This document shows, one piece after another, positions 42,433-50,327 of a DNA stretch of 64,000 nucleotides. The DNA comes from Cellulomonas sp. B6 (lineage in GTDB: Bacteria > Actinomycetota > Actinomycetes > Actinomycetales > Cellulomonadaceae), in the NCBI RefSeq assembly GCF_001462455.1, contig NZ_LNTD01000004.1, positions 1-64,000 of the forward strand, in the 5' to 3' direction. Numbering within the stretch: position 1 is the stretch's first letter; every line of letters begins with the position of its first letter. Position numbers and translations under genes: made by a program. Under the pieces are notes generated by a model. It worked only from the letters and a program-made list of their open reading frames with translations, searched no databases and was not told where the DNA came from.

Positions 42433-43965
42433 ATGGCGCACGAGCGGTCGCTGCTGGCGGCGATCGACCGCCGCGCGACCACGGCCCCCGCCGCGCTCGC
42501 GCTCGTCGACGACGACGGCACGACGCTGACCGCCGCGCAGCTGCGCGACGCGGCGACGGCCCTCGCCGGGCGCCTGCACGCGGCCGGGACCCGCGCGGGC
42601 GACCGCGTCGCGTGGCACGGCCGCAACCACCGCGGCACGGTCGTCACGCTGCTCGCCGCGCAGCACCTCGGCGCGGTCTTCGCCCCCCTGAGCTTCCGCG
42701 CCGCCCCGCGCGAGCTGACCGACGCGTTCGCGCTGCTCGAGCCGCACGTCGTCGTGACCACGCCCGACGTGGTCACCGCACCGTGGGGCGACGGCGGCCC
42801 CCGGCATCTGCCCTGGTCGGACGCCGCCGCGGCCCCCGAGGCGCCGCGCGCGCCCCTGCACGACGACGACCTGGCCGTGCTGCTGTGCACGTCGGGCTCG
42901 TCCGGCCACCCCAAGGCCGTCATGCTCAGCCACACCAACCTGTGGTGGAGCACCCACAACCTCGAGGACACGCTCGACCTGCGCCCCGACGACGTCGCGC
43001 TCGCCGTGGCACCGCTGTTCCACGTCGGCGGCCTCAACGGCGTGATGCTCGGCACGCTCGCGCGCGGCGGCACCGTGCTGCTGCGCGCCGGGTTCGACCC
43101 CGCCCGTACGCTCGTCGACCTGCGGGACCACGGCGTCACGACGATGTTCGGCGTCCCCGCGATGTTCGGCGCGGTCGCGCACGAGCCCGGGTTCGACGAC
43201 GCCGACCTGTCCGGCCTGCGCGCCGGGATCGTCGGCGGCGCACCCGTCCCCACCGCGCTGCTGCGCGCGTGGACGGCCCGCGGCGCGCGCCTGCACGCGT
43301 CGTGGGGCATGACCGAGACGGCACCGGCCGGCACGCTCGTGCGCGACCCGTGGTCGGTGCCGCGTCCGTGCGGGATCGGCACGCCGCTGCCGCACCTCGA
43401 GGCCCGCCTGGTCGAGGTCGAGACGGGCGCCGAGGTCACCGTGCCCGGCCGGGTCGGCGAGCTCACGGTCCGCGGGCCCCAGGTCATGCTCGGCTACTGG
43501 CGCGACCCGGTCGCGACCGACGCGGCGCTGCGCGACGGCTGGCTGCGCACGGGTGACCTCGCCACGTGGGACGCCGACGGCGCGCTGCGGATCTCGGGGC
43601 GGCTCACCGAGGTCGTCAACACCGGTGGCGAGAAGGTCCCCCCGGTCGAGGTCGAGGCGGCGCTGGCCGACCTCGACGTCGAGGAGGTCGTGGTCGTCGG
43701 CGTGCCCGACCCCGCGTGGGGCGAGGTCGTCGTCGCGGTGGTCGTGCCGCACGCGGGGCGCCCGGTCGACCTGGCGACGGCCCGGGCGCTCGCCGAGCGC
43801 TCGATCGCGCGCTACAAGCTGCCCAAGCACCTGGTCGAGCTCACGGAGCTGCCTCGCACCGCGAGCGGCAAGGTCGACCGCCGGTCCGTGCGCGAGCTCG
43901 CCGCGTACCTCCTGGGCCGCCGGGCGTCAGCACCGTGCGTGGTGGAGCGGCCGCCGGCGCGCTGA
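42433..43965 (+). CDS. acyl-CoA synthetase (AMP-forming ligase)
   Basis: A 510-residue ANL-superfamily ligase that activates a carboxylic acid with ATP and CoA. The ATP loop is LLCTSGSSGHPKAVMLSH, A5 is SWGMTETAPAG, the hinge region is DGWLRTGDLATWD, and the catalytic Lys is in PRTASGKVDRRSV near the C-terminus. It would fill the FadK or CaiC role in the adjacent pathway. The substrate pocket does not identify the acid. The ATG at 42433 starts MAHERSLLAAIDRRA with GGGAGA about seven bases upstream. Confidence 0.92.
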   Translation: MAHERSLLAAIDRRATTAPAALALVDDDGTTLTAAQLRDAATALAGRLHAAGTRAGDRVAWHGRNHRGTVVTLLAAQHLGAVFAPLSFRAAPRELTDAFALLEPHVVVTTPDVVTAPWGDGGPRHLPWSDAAAAPEAPRAPLHDDDLAVLLCTSGSSGHPKAVMLSHTNLWWSTHNLEDTLDLRPDDVALAVAPLFHVGGLNGVMLGTLARGGTVLLRAGFDPARTLVDLRDHGVTTMFGVPAMFGAVAHEPGFDDADLSGLRAGIVGGAPVPTALLRAWTARGARLHASWGMTETAPAGTLVRDPWSVPRPCGIGTPLPHLEARLVEVETGAEVTVPGRVGELTVRGPQVMLGYWRDPVATDAALRDGWLRTGDLATWDADGALRISGRLTEVVNTGGEKVPPVEVEAALADLDVEEVVVVGVPDPAWGEVVVAVVVPHAGRPVDLATARALAERSIARYKLPKHLVELTELPRTASGKVDRRSVRELAAYLLGRRASAPCVVERPPAR

Positions 43966-44096
43966 GCACGCCCCCGGGCGCGCCGCCGCTGCAGGACGGC
44001 GGCGCCGACGTCTCGCGGCTCACACCCCGTGCGGGTGCGGGCACCCGGAGGCGGGCCGACGATGAGGAGGAACCCCACCACCCCTCGGAGGTCACC

Positions 44097-45866
44097 GTGG
44101 CACGTCGTACCGTCGCCGACCAGCTCGTCTCGCAGATCATCGCCGCGGGTGCGCGGCACGTGTACGGGATCGTCGGGGACAGCCTCAACCCCGTGGTCGA
44201 CGCGGTGCGGCGCGCCAAGGAGGGCGGCGCCGACATCGAGTGGGTGCACGTGCGGCACGAGGAGGCCGGTGCGTTCGCGGCGGCCGCCGAGGCCGAGCTC
44301 ACGGGCCGGCTCGCGGTGTGCGCCGGGTCCTGCGGGCCCGGCAACCTGCACCTCATCAACGGGCTGTACGACGCGAACCGCACGCGCGTGCCCGTGCTCG
44401 CGATCGCGTCGCACATCCCCTCGGCGCAGATCGGCACGCAGTACTTCCAGGAGACGCACCCCGACCGGCTGTTCCTCGAGTGCTCGGTGTACTCCGAGCT
44501 CGTGTCGACCGCGGAGCAGGCGCCGCGCGTGATCCGCTCGGCGATCCACCACGCGTACGGCGCACCGGGCGTCGCGGTGCTGAGCCTGCCGGGCGACGTC
44601 GCCGACCAGGCCGCGCACGACGACGGCGTCGACGTGCTCACGCCGCCGCCCGCGCCACGGGTCGTCCCCGACGCGGACGCCGTGCAGGCGCTGGCCGACG
44701 CGATCGACGCGGCCGACAAGGTGACGATCTTCGCCGGCGCGGGCGTCGCGGGTGCGCGCCCCGACGTGCTCGCGCTGGCCGACCTGATCGCCGCGCCCGT
44801 GGGTCACTCGCTGCGCGGCAAGGAGCACGTGCAGGTCGACAACCCGTTCGACGTCGGCATGTCCGGGCTGCTCGGGTACGGCGCCTGCCAGGCCGCGATG
44901 GAGGGCGCCGACCTGCTGCTGCTCCTGGGCACCGACTTCCCGTACGACCAGTTCCTGCCGGGCGACGTGCGCACCGCGCAGGTCGACGTCGACCCCACGC
45001 GGCTGGGCCGGCGCACGCGCAACGACCTCGCCGTGCTCGGCGACGTCGGCGAGACGGTGCGCGCGCTGCTGCCGCTCGTGCAGCGCAAGCGCAGCCGGCG
45101 GTTCCTCGAGAAGATGCTCGACAAGCACCGCAAGGCGATGAGCGGGGTCGTCGGGGCGTACACCAAGGACGTCGAGCACCACACGCCCATCCACCCCGAG
45201 TACGCGGCCGTGCTGCTCGACGAGGAGGCCGCCGACGACGCCGTGTTCACGGTGGACACCGGCATGTGCAACGTGTGGGCCGCGCGGTACGTCACGCCCA
45301 ACGGACGACGCCGCGTCATCGGGTCGTTCCTGCACGGCTCGATGGCCAACGCCGTGCCGCACGCGATCGGCGCCGCCCTCGCGGCGCGCGACGACGGCGG
45401 CCCGCAGCGCCACGTCGTCGCGATGGCCGGCGACGGCGGCCTGTCGATGCTGCTGGGCGAGCTCATCACGCTCAAGCACTACGACCTGCCGGTCAAGGTG
45501 ATCCTGTTCGACAACGCGACCCTCGGCATGGTGCGCCTCGAGATGCTCGTCGACGGTCTGCCGTCGTACGCGACCGACTCGCCGCACGTCGACTACGCGG
45601 CCGTCGCGCAGGCGGTCGGCATCCCGTCGGTGCGCGTCGAGGACCCCACGCAGATCCGCGCGGCGCTGCGGCAGGCGTTCTCGCACGACGGCCCCGCGCT
45701 CGTCGACCTCGTCACCGACCCCCGCGCGCTGTCCCTGCCGCCCAAGATCACGCGCAAGCAGGTCGCCGGGTTCACCGCCGCGATGAGCAAGGAGGTGCTC
45801 GGCGGCGGGATCGGCGAGGTCATGGCGATGGCGCGGTCGAACCTGCGGAACGTCCCGCGCCCCTGA
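44097..45866 (+). CDS. poxB: pyruvate oxidase/dehydrogenase (quinone), PoxB-like
   Basis: A 589-residue thiamine-diphosphate flavoenzyme that oxidatively decarboxylates pyruvate to acetate, passing electrons to quinone. HVYGIVGDSLNPVVDAV and the catalytic Glu in HVRHEEAGAFAAAAEAELTG open the PYR domain; VTIFAGAGVAGARPDVL is in the FAD-binding domain; GDGGLSMLLGELITLK through NATLGMV is the ThDP/Mg motif. The C-terminal tail (about 30 residues, QVAGFTAAMSKEVLGGG) resembles the membrane-binding end of PoxB. CGGAGG lies five bases before the GTG. 131 bases after the ligase; acetate produced could feed the CoA transferase. Confidence 0.93.
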   Translation: MARRTVADQLVSQIIAAGARHVYGIVGDSLNPVVDAVRRAKEGGADIEWVHVRHEEAGAFAAAAEAELTGRLAVCAGSCGPGNLHLINGLYDANRTRVPVLAIASHIPSAQIGTQYFQETHPDRLFLECSVYSELVSTAEQAPRVIRSAIHHAYGAPGVAVLSLPGDVADQAAHDDGVDVLTPPPAPRVVPDADAVQALADAIDAADKVTIFAGAGVAGARPDVLALADLIAAPVGHSLRGKEHVQVDNPFDVGMSGLLGYGACQAAMEGADLLLLLGTDFPYDQFLPGDVRTAQVDVDPTRLGRRTRNDLAVLGDVGETVRALLPLVQRKRSRRFLEKMLDKHRKAMSGVVGAYTKDVEHHTPIHPEYAAVLLDEEAADDAVFTVDTGMCNVWAARYVTPNGRRRVIGSFLHGSMANAVPHAIGAALAARDDGGPQRHVVAMAGDGGLSMLLGELITLKHYDLPVKVILFDNATLGMVRLEMLVDGLPSYATDSPHVDYAAVAQAVGIPSVRVEDPTQIRAALRQAFSHDGPALVDLVTDPRALSLPPKITRKQVAGFTAAMSKEVLGGGIGEVMAMARSNLRNVPRP

Positions 45867-45891
45867 CCGGCGCCTGACGCCCCGGACGACG

Positions 45892-46290
45892 TCAGCCCGC
45901 GTCGAGCGCCGCGTACAGGTCGATCGCGTTGCCGTCGGGGTCGAGCAGCACCGCGTACCGCTGACCCCAGAACGCGTCCCACGGCGCGCGGTGCCCGGTG
46001 TGCCCGGCGGCGACCATCGCGGCGTACGTCGCGTCGACCCCGGCCGGCGACCCCGCGTCGAACGCGAACGCGACATGGTGGCCGCCGGTCGGCGGCACGT
46101 AGCCCGGGTCGAACGAGCGGATCGCCTCGACCGTGTCCCACGCGAGCAGCGTGCCGTCGTCGAGCCGCGCCTCGACGTGCGGGGCGTCGTCCTGCCCGTC
46201 GTCGATCGCGACCCCGAGGGACCGGTAGAAGCGGAGGGACGCGGCCATGTCACGCGTGACGATGCCGAGCAGACCGAGCGAGAGCGCCAT
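45892..46290 (-). CDS. VOC-family (glyoxalase-like) protein
   Basis: A 132-residue vicinal oxygen chelate protein with two beta-alpha-beta-beta-beta modules: LGIVTRDMAASLRFYRSLGV opens the first, and HHVAFAFDAGSP and LLDPDGNAIDLYAAL mark the second. Metal ligands typical of the fold (His in HHVAF, Asp/Glu near the end) are partly present. No function can be assigned; such proteins range from lyases to antibiotic-binding proteins. TACGGT is seven bases before the ATG. It converges with poxB. Confidence 0.85.
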   Translation of the reverse strand: MALSLGLLGIVTRDMAASLRFYRSLGVAIDDGQDDAPHVEARLDDGTLLAWDTVEAIRSFDPGYVPPTGGHHVAFAFDAGSPAGVDATYAAMVAAGHTGHRAPWDAFWGQRYAVLLDPDGNAIDLYAALDAG

Positions 46291-46297
46291 GCGGGGA

Positions 46298-46303
46298 ACC
46301 GTA
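46298..46303 (-). promoter_or_regulatory. -10 box of a leaderless promoter (VOC gene)
   Basis: TACGGT on the minus strand is seven bases upstream of the ATG at 46290. Confidence 0.5.
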
Positions 46304-46345
46304 CGGCCCGGCACCGACACCGGCACTGACCGCTGGCCGGCGGAC

Positions 46346-46395
46346 ACCGCACCGCACCGCACCGCACCGCACCGCACCGCACCGCACCGCACCGC
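46346..46395. repeat. (ACCGC)10 microsatellite
   Basis: Ten uninterrupted copies of ACCGC lie between the divergent VOC and Fic genes, about 120 bases upstream of the Fic start. Copy number of such a tract can change by slippage. Confidence 0.98.
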
Positions 46396-46426
46396 ACGCG
46401 AGCCTTGCACGACGCGATCGTCAAAC

Positions 46427-46447
46427 AGGCAAATTTGTGATTTGCTT
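46427..46447 (+). promoter_or_regulatory. AT-rich inverted repeat upstream of the fic gene (putative operator/promoter)
   Basis: AGGCAAAT-TTGTG-ATTTGCTT is an inverted repeat (7 of 8 arm positions pair), and it contains the perfect palindrome CAAATTTG. The sequence is strikingly AT-rich for this genome. It lies 66 bases before the Fic start, where a regulator site is expected. The winged helix at the end of the Fic protein could bind it for autoregulation; this is inference. Confidence 0.5.
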
Positions 46448-46512
46448 GCTTTGTCATCCGGAAGCGCTCGCTTCCCCGAGCCCGCCCTGAGGGCCGAGCC
46501 GCAGGAGGCCGC

Positions 46513-47826
46513 ATGGGCCGGTGGGAACGCGTCGCCGTGGCACCGGACTTCCAGGGATACACGCGTCGCGAACGCGAGGGCGGGCACTACCTGCGGTACC
46601 ACCCGTCGCCGATGCCCACCGCCTACCGGACGCCCGATCCGGCGCTGGGTGAGCTGGTGACCGATGCGTCGGCGCGGGTGGCGGCGCTCGGTCAGCGACT
46701 CCGCGACCGGCCGTTGCGTCTGCTGTACGCCACGCTCCTGCGGTCCGAGTCGATCGCCTCGTCCTGGATCGAGGGCCTGCGTGACACCCCGAGGAACGTG
46801 CTCGCCGCACGACTCGACGAGGTGCACGGTCTGGGGTCGACCTCCCACGAGGTGCTCCGCAACATCGACGCCATGTCGAGCGCCGTGACGACCCTCGCCC
46901 GCTCGTCGTGGCAGCACACCGACGTCCACGCGGTGCACGACGCCCTCCTCCCGCACGACGCCCGGTCGAGCTACCGGGACGAGCAGGTGTTCATCGGTGG
47001 CCGGTCGCCCCTGACCGCGTCCTACGTCGCGCCTCCGCACGGTGACGTCACCGGACTCATGGACGACCTGCTCGGGTACGTCCGCAGCACGGGTGACCCA
47101 CCCCTCGTCGCCGCAGCGCTCCTGCACGCGCAGTTCGAGACCATCCACCCGTATCCCGATGGCAACGGCCGAACGGGCAGGGCCCTGTTCCACGCGTACC
47201 TGGCACGATCCGGGCTCGTCGACCACGGCGTGCTCCCGCTGTCGCTCGTGCTGCGCGACGACACGCAGGGATACGTCGACGCGTTGACCGGGTTCCGGTC
47301 GGGATCGGCAGCCACCTCGGAGGTCGATGCCGCGCGGGGCGCGTACCTCACCTACATGCTGAACGCCGTGGTCGACGCCGCCCAGATCGCCGACGCGACG
47401 TTCGCCGGCGTCGACGACGTGCTCGCTCGGTGGGGGCCGTACGTCGGCAGGCTCCGCGCCGACTCCAGCATCCACCGGCTCCTCGACGTCCTCGTCGAGC
47501 AGCCGGTCGTCACTCCCGGATACGTCATGGACGCCCTGGGCGTCACCCGCACCACGGCGAGCAACTCCCTCGTCGAGCTGGAGCGCGTCGGCATCGTGCA
47601 GCGTGCGGGCGGTCGGTTCCGACGTCAGGTCGTCTACCAGGCCAACGACGTGCTCGCCATCCTCGACCGACACGTCCCGGGCCCCCCGACGGTCACGGTC
47701 AACCCGATGCCGCCCGTCGCGCCCGTCCGACGCTACGGCGGTGCGCGATGCGGGGCACTCCTCTCCCGCAAGGGCGTGCCGTGCACGCGGACGGCGGGAC
47801 ACCCCGGACCGTGCCGGGCCCCGTAG
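46513..47826 (+). CDS. Fic-family AMP-transferase-like protein with C-terminal winged helix and Cys/His tail
   Basis: A 437-residue Fic protein that probably transfers AMP from ATP to a protein. The class II inhibitory motif SSWIEG (Glu87) lies N-terminal to the Fic core; the catalytic loop is HPYPDGNGRTGRAL with His212; the beta-hairpin flap region is RSSYRDEQVFIGG. From about residue 320 a winged-helix domain (TPGYVMDALGVTRTTASNSL) follows. The last 30 residues, CGALLSRKGVPCTRTAGHPG then PC, form a C-X10-C-X5-H-X3-C cluster likely to bind zinc. The combination resembles large single-protein Fic regulators. Upstream DNA is AT-rich. Confidence 0.93.
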   Translation: MGRWERVAVAPDFQGYTRREREGGHYLRYHPSPMPTAYRTPDPALGELVTDASARVAALGQRLRDRPLRLLYATLLRSESIASSWIEGLRDTPRNVLAARLDEVHGLGSTSHEVLRNIDAMSSAVTTLARSSWQHTDVHAVHDALLPHDARSSYRDEQVFIGGRSPLTASYVAPPHGDVTGLMDDLLGYVRSTGDPPLVAAALLHAQFETIHPYPDGNGRTGRALFHAYLARSGLVDHGVLPLSLVLRDDTQGYVDALTGFRSGSAATSEVDAARGAYLTYMLNAVVDAAQIADATFAGVDDVLARWGPYVGRLRADSSIHRLLDVLVEQPVVTPGYVMDALGVTRTTASNSLVELERVGIVQRAGGRFRRQVVYQANDVLAILDRHVPGPPTVTVNPMPPVAPVRRYGGARCGALLSRKGVPCTRTAGHPGPCRAP

Positions 47827-47830
47827 CTTC

Positions 47831-49114
47831 TCAAGGCGTCGGGTGCAGCGCGTCGTAGCGCCAGAACGTGCGCTGCGCGCGCACCAGCACCCACAGCAGC
47901 ACGACGCACGCGACACCGCCCAGCACCGCCGCCCAGCCCTCGCCCACGCGCGTCGCGAGCGCGCCGAGCACGAGCTCGCCCAGGCGCGGCCCGCCCGCGA
48001 CGACCACGACGAACACGCCCTGCAGGCGCCCGCGCATGTCGTCGGGCGTCGCGGTCTGCAGGATCGTCTGGCGGAACACCGCCGACACGGTGTCCGACGC
48101 GCCCGCGAGCGCGAGCGTCACGACCGCGAGCGCCAGCGCGACGGGCAGCACGTGGTCGGGCGTCGTGCGGCCCGCCGTCACGAGCACGAGGCCGAACGCG
48201 ACGATCGACAGCCCCCACGCGGTGATCGCGACGGCGATGATGCGGCCCTGCCAGCGCACGCGCGCGAGCCCCCCCGAGAACAGCCCGGCCACGATCCCGC
48301 CCACGGCGATGGCCGCGACGAGCACGCCCGTCGTCGTTTCGCCGCCGCCCAGGTACAGCACGCCGACCGCGGGGAACAGCACGCGCGGCATCGCCGTGAT
48401 CATCGCGACCAGGTCGACCAGGAACGTCATGCGCACGTTGCGCTGCGTGCCCAGGTACCGCAGGCCGTCGACCACCGACCCGAGACCGAGCCGCTCGCGG
48501 CGGTGCGCCGACGGCTCGGGCGGCACGGGCGGCAGCCGCAGCAGCGCGGTCAGCGCGAACGTGAACAGCACCGCGTCGACCGCGTACGCCCACGCGTACC
48601 CGACGCCCGCCACGAGCAGCGCTCCCGCGAGCGGCCCGACCGTGAGCGCGGTGTTCCAGCCGATGGTCTGCAGCGCGTTCGCCGCGGGCATGAGCCGCGG
48701 CTCGAGCAGCCGCGGGATGATCGCCGACCGCGCCGGGGAGTTCACGGCACCGGCCGCGGACTGCACGGCGACCAGGCCGTACAGCAGCCCGACGTGCTCG
48801 TTGCCGAGCGCGGCCTGCGTGACCAGCCCCAGCACCGCGACCCACGACACGACCGACGCGACCAGCGCGACGGTCCGGCGGTCGTAGTGGTCGACGAGCG
48901 CGCCGCCGTACAGGCCGAAGACGACGAGCGGCACGAGCGCGCAGACCCCGAGCACGCCGACCGCCAGCGTCGAGGCCGTCAGCGCGTAGACCTGCAGACC
49001 GACCGCGACGACCGTGAGCTGCGAGCCGAGGTTGGCGACCGAGAGGCCGAGCCACAGCCGCCGGAACGCCGGGCTGACGCGGACGGGGGTCAGGTCGACG
49101 AGCACGGACGGCAC
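47831..49114 (-). CDS. MFS exporter, EntS-like
   Basis: A 427-residue MFS protein of the EntS/MFS_3 type, exporters of siderophores or drugs in characterised members. It opens VSPAFRRLWLGLSVANLGSQ, typical of this branch; the loop GALVDHYDRRTVALVASVVS is motif A. VQSAAGAVNSPARSAIIPRL and PDDMRGRLQGVFVVVVAGGP are further hallmarks. There is no siderophore gene nearby. It ends five bases from the fic stop, tail to tail. TAGGCT is seven bases before the GTG. Confidence 0.9.
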   Translation of the reverse strand: MPSVLVDLTPVRVSPAFRRLWLGLSVANLGSQLTVVAVGLQVYALTASTLAVGVLGVCALVPLVVFGLYGGALVDHYDRRTVALVASVVSWVAVLGLVTQAALGNEHVGLLYGLVAVQSAAGAVNSPARSAIIPRLLEPRLMPAANALQTIGWNTALTVGPLAGALLVAGVGYAWAYAVDAVLFTFALTALLRLPPVPPEPSAHRRERLGLGSVVDGLRYLGTQRNVRMTFLVDLVAMITAMPRVLFPAVGVLYLGGGETTTGVLVAAIAVGGIVAGLFSGGLARVRWQGRIIAVAITAWGLSIVAFGLVLVTAGRTTPDHVLPVALALAVVTLALAGASDTVSAVFRQTILQTATPDDMRGRLQGVFVVVVAGGPRLGELVLGALATRVGEGWAAVLGGVACVVLLWVLVRAQRTFWRYDALHPTP

Positions 49115-49121
49115 CCGCAGC

Positions 49122-49127
49122 AGCCTA
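49122..49127 (-). promoter_or_regulatory. -10 box of a leaderless promoter (EntS-like gene)
   Basis: TAGGCT on the minus strand lies seven bases before the GTG at 49114. Confidence 0.5.
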
Positions 49128-49210
49128 CGGGCGCCCGACGACGGCCGAGGTCACGCCCGCCCGGGGACCGGACGGCGGTCCGGACGGCGGTCCGGCCGCG
49201 GGACCCGACG

Positions 49211-49726
49211 TCAGGCCGGGCGCCACGCCTCGAGCGCCGCGAGCGCGTCCGCCACCACGACGTCGGGCGCCCCCGCGACGGGCACGGTCACGCCGTCCTC
49301 GTCGACCTGCAGCGGCTCGAGCGTCGCGAGCTGCGACTCCAGCAGGCTCGGCGGCATCCAGTGGCCCGAGCGGTGCAGCATGCGGTCGCGCAGCACGTCG
49401 GCCGGCACGTCGACCAGCACGAACCGCACCCGGCCCTGCGCCTCGCGCAGCACCGCGCGGTAGACGCGCCGCAGCGACGAGCACGCGACGACCGTCGACG
49501 TGCCCGCGGCCGCGTGCTCGCTCATCGCGTCGCGCAGGGTCCGCAGCCACGGCCACCGGTCGTCGTCCGTGAGAGGCACGCCGTCGCGCATCTTGACGAC
49601 GTTCGCCTCGGGGTGGAACGCGTCCCCCTCGAGGAACGGCCGGCCGAGCCGGTCCGCGAGCGCCTGCCCGACGGTCGACTTGCCGGTCCCGGAGACGCCC
49701 ATGACCACGATGTGCTCGACACCCAC
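49211..49726 (-). CDS. gntK: gluconate kinase
   Basis: A 171-residue P-loop kinase that makes 6-phosphogluconate from gluconate. The Walker A motif is VMGVSGTGKSTVG (residues 8-20); the family signature FLEGDAFHPEANVVKMRDGV follows, then LTDDDRWPWLRTL and VACSSLRRVYRAVLR. HWMPPSLLESQLATLE is near-invariant in GntK. No gluconate permease or regulator is adjacent. The GTG at 49726 gives the usual N-terminus; the gene is 96 bases upstream of the EntS-like gene. Confidence 0.95.
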   Translation of the reverse strand: MGVEHIVVMGVSGTGKSTVGQALADRLGRPFLEGDAFHPEANVVKMRDGVPLTDDDRWPWLRTLRDAMSEHAAAGTSTVVACSSLRRVYRAVLREAQGRVRFVLVDVPADVLRDRMLHRSGHWMPPSLLESQLATLEPLQVDEDGVTVPVAGAPDVVVADALAALEAWRPA

Positions 49727-49769
49727 GGCCCTACCCTGCCATCGACCGGGCCGTGGGTGCCGGGACGTG

Positions 49770-50105
49770 TCAGGGACGCGTCGCGTCCGGGTTCGCGTCG
49801 TCCGCGTCCACGAGCGGCCCGTCCGACGGCTCCCACGTGCCCGCGGTCGGCGCGGACGCGTCGTCGTCGGACCCCGAGAACCGGGCCTTGGCCGTCTGCA
49901 CGGCCTTGTCCTTGAGCGCCGAGCCCTGCGTGCGCGCGAACTCGGTCGCGGCCTGCTCGGCGTCCTGCACGTAGCCCTGGACGCGCGGGTCGTGCCACGT
50001 GTCCGACGCCCACGCCTTGATCTTCTCGAACTGCTGTCGTCCCGCGCGGGTGCCCAGCAGGTAGCCGACACCGGCACCGACGACGAACGCGGCCTTGCCC
50101 TTCAT
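49770..50105 (-). CDS. YtxH-like small membrane-associated protein
   Basis: A 111-residue protein starting MKGKAAFVVGAGVGYLLGTR, a single glycine-rich hydrophobic helix followed by a basic AGRQQFEKIKAWA amphipathic segment, as in YtxH-domain proteins. The tail is Asp/Ala/Pro-rich and disordered. Function unknown; homologues are general-stress or envelope-associated proteins. It starts with AGGAG just ahead of the ATG (plus-strand CTCCTT at 50111). Confidence 0.83.
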   Translation of the reverse strand: MKGKAAFVVGAGVGYLLGTRAGRQQFEKIKAWASDTWHDPRVQGYVQDAEQAATEFARTQGSALKDKAVQTAKARFSGSDDDASAPTAGTWEPSDGPLVDADDANPDATRP

Positions 50106-50327
50106 GGGTCCTCCTTCGCGCCGTGCCCCCACGGGCCGGCGGGTCGTGTGCGAGCGGGTGGGCGGACGACCCGGCCCACCGGCACGCACGGCCGGGCGCC
50201 GGGCCACGCCGCCGGGGCTGCGAGCGTAGGTCGGCGGTGCCGCGCCCGCTCGCCGAGCGGGCCGACCGACCCGGCGTGACACTGACGGCAGCGACGGCGC
50301 CGGGCCGTCCGACCCCGGGAGGTCGCC

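Noticed and set aside
44064-44110. A leader peptide before poxB starting ATG AGG AGG
   Set aside because: The frame simply runs into the shifted frame of poxB without an early stop, and GGAGG is better explained as ribosome-binding sequence.
38136-45866. A true carnitine (cai) operon
   Set aside because: No CaiT-type betaine carrier, no class III CaiB transferase and no crotonase (CaiD) are present; the CoA transferase and carrier belong to other families.
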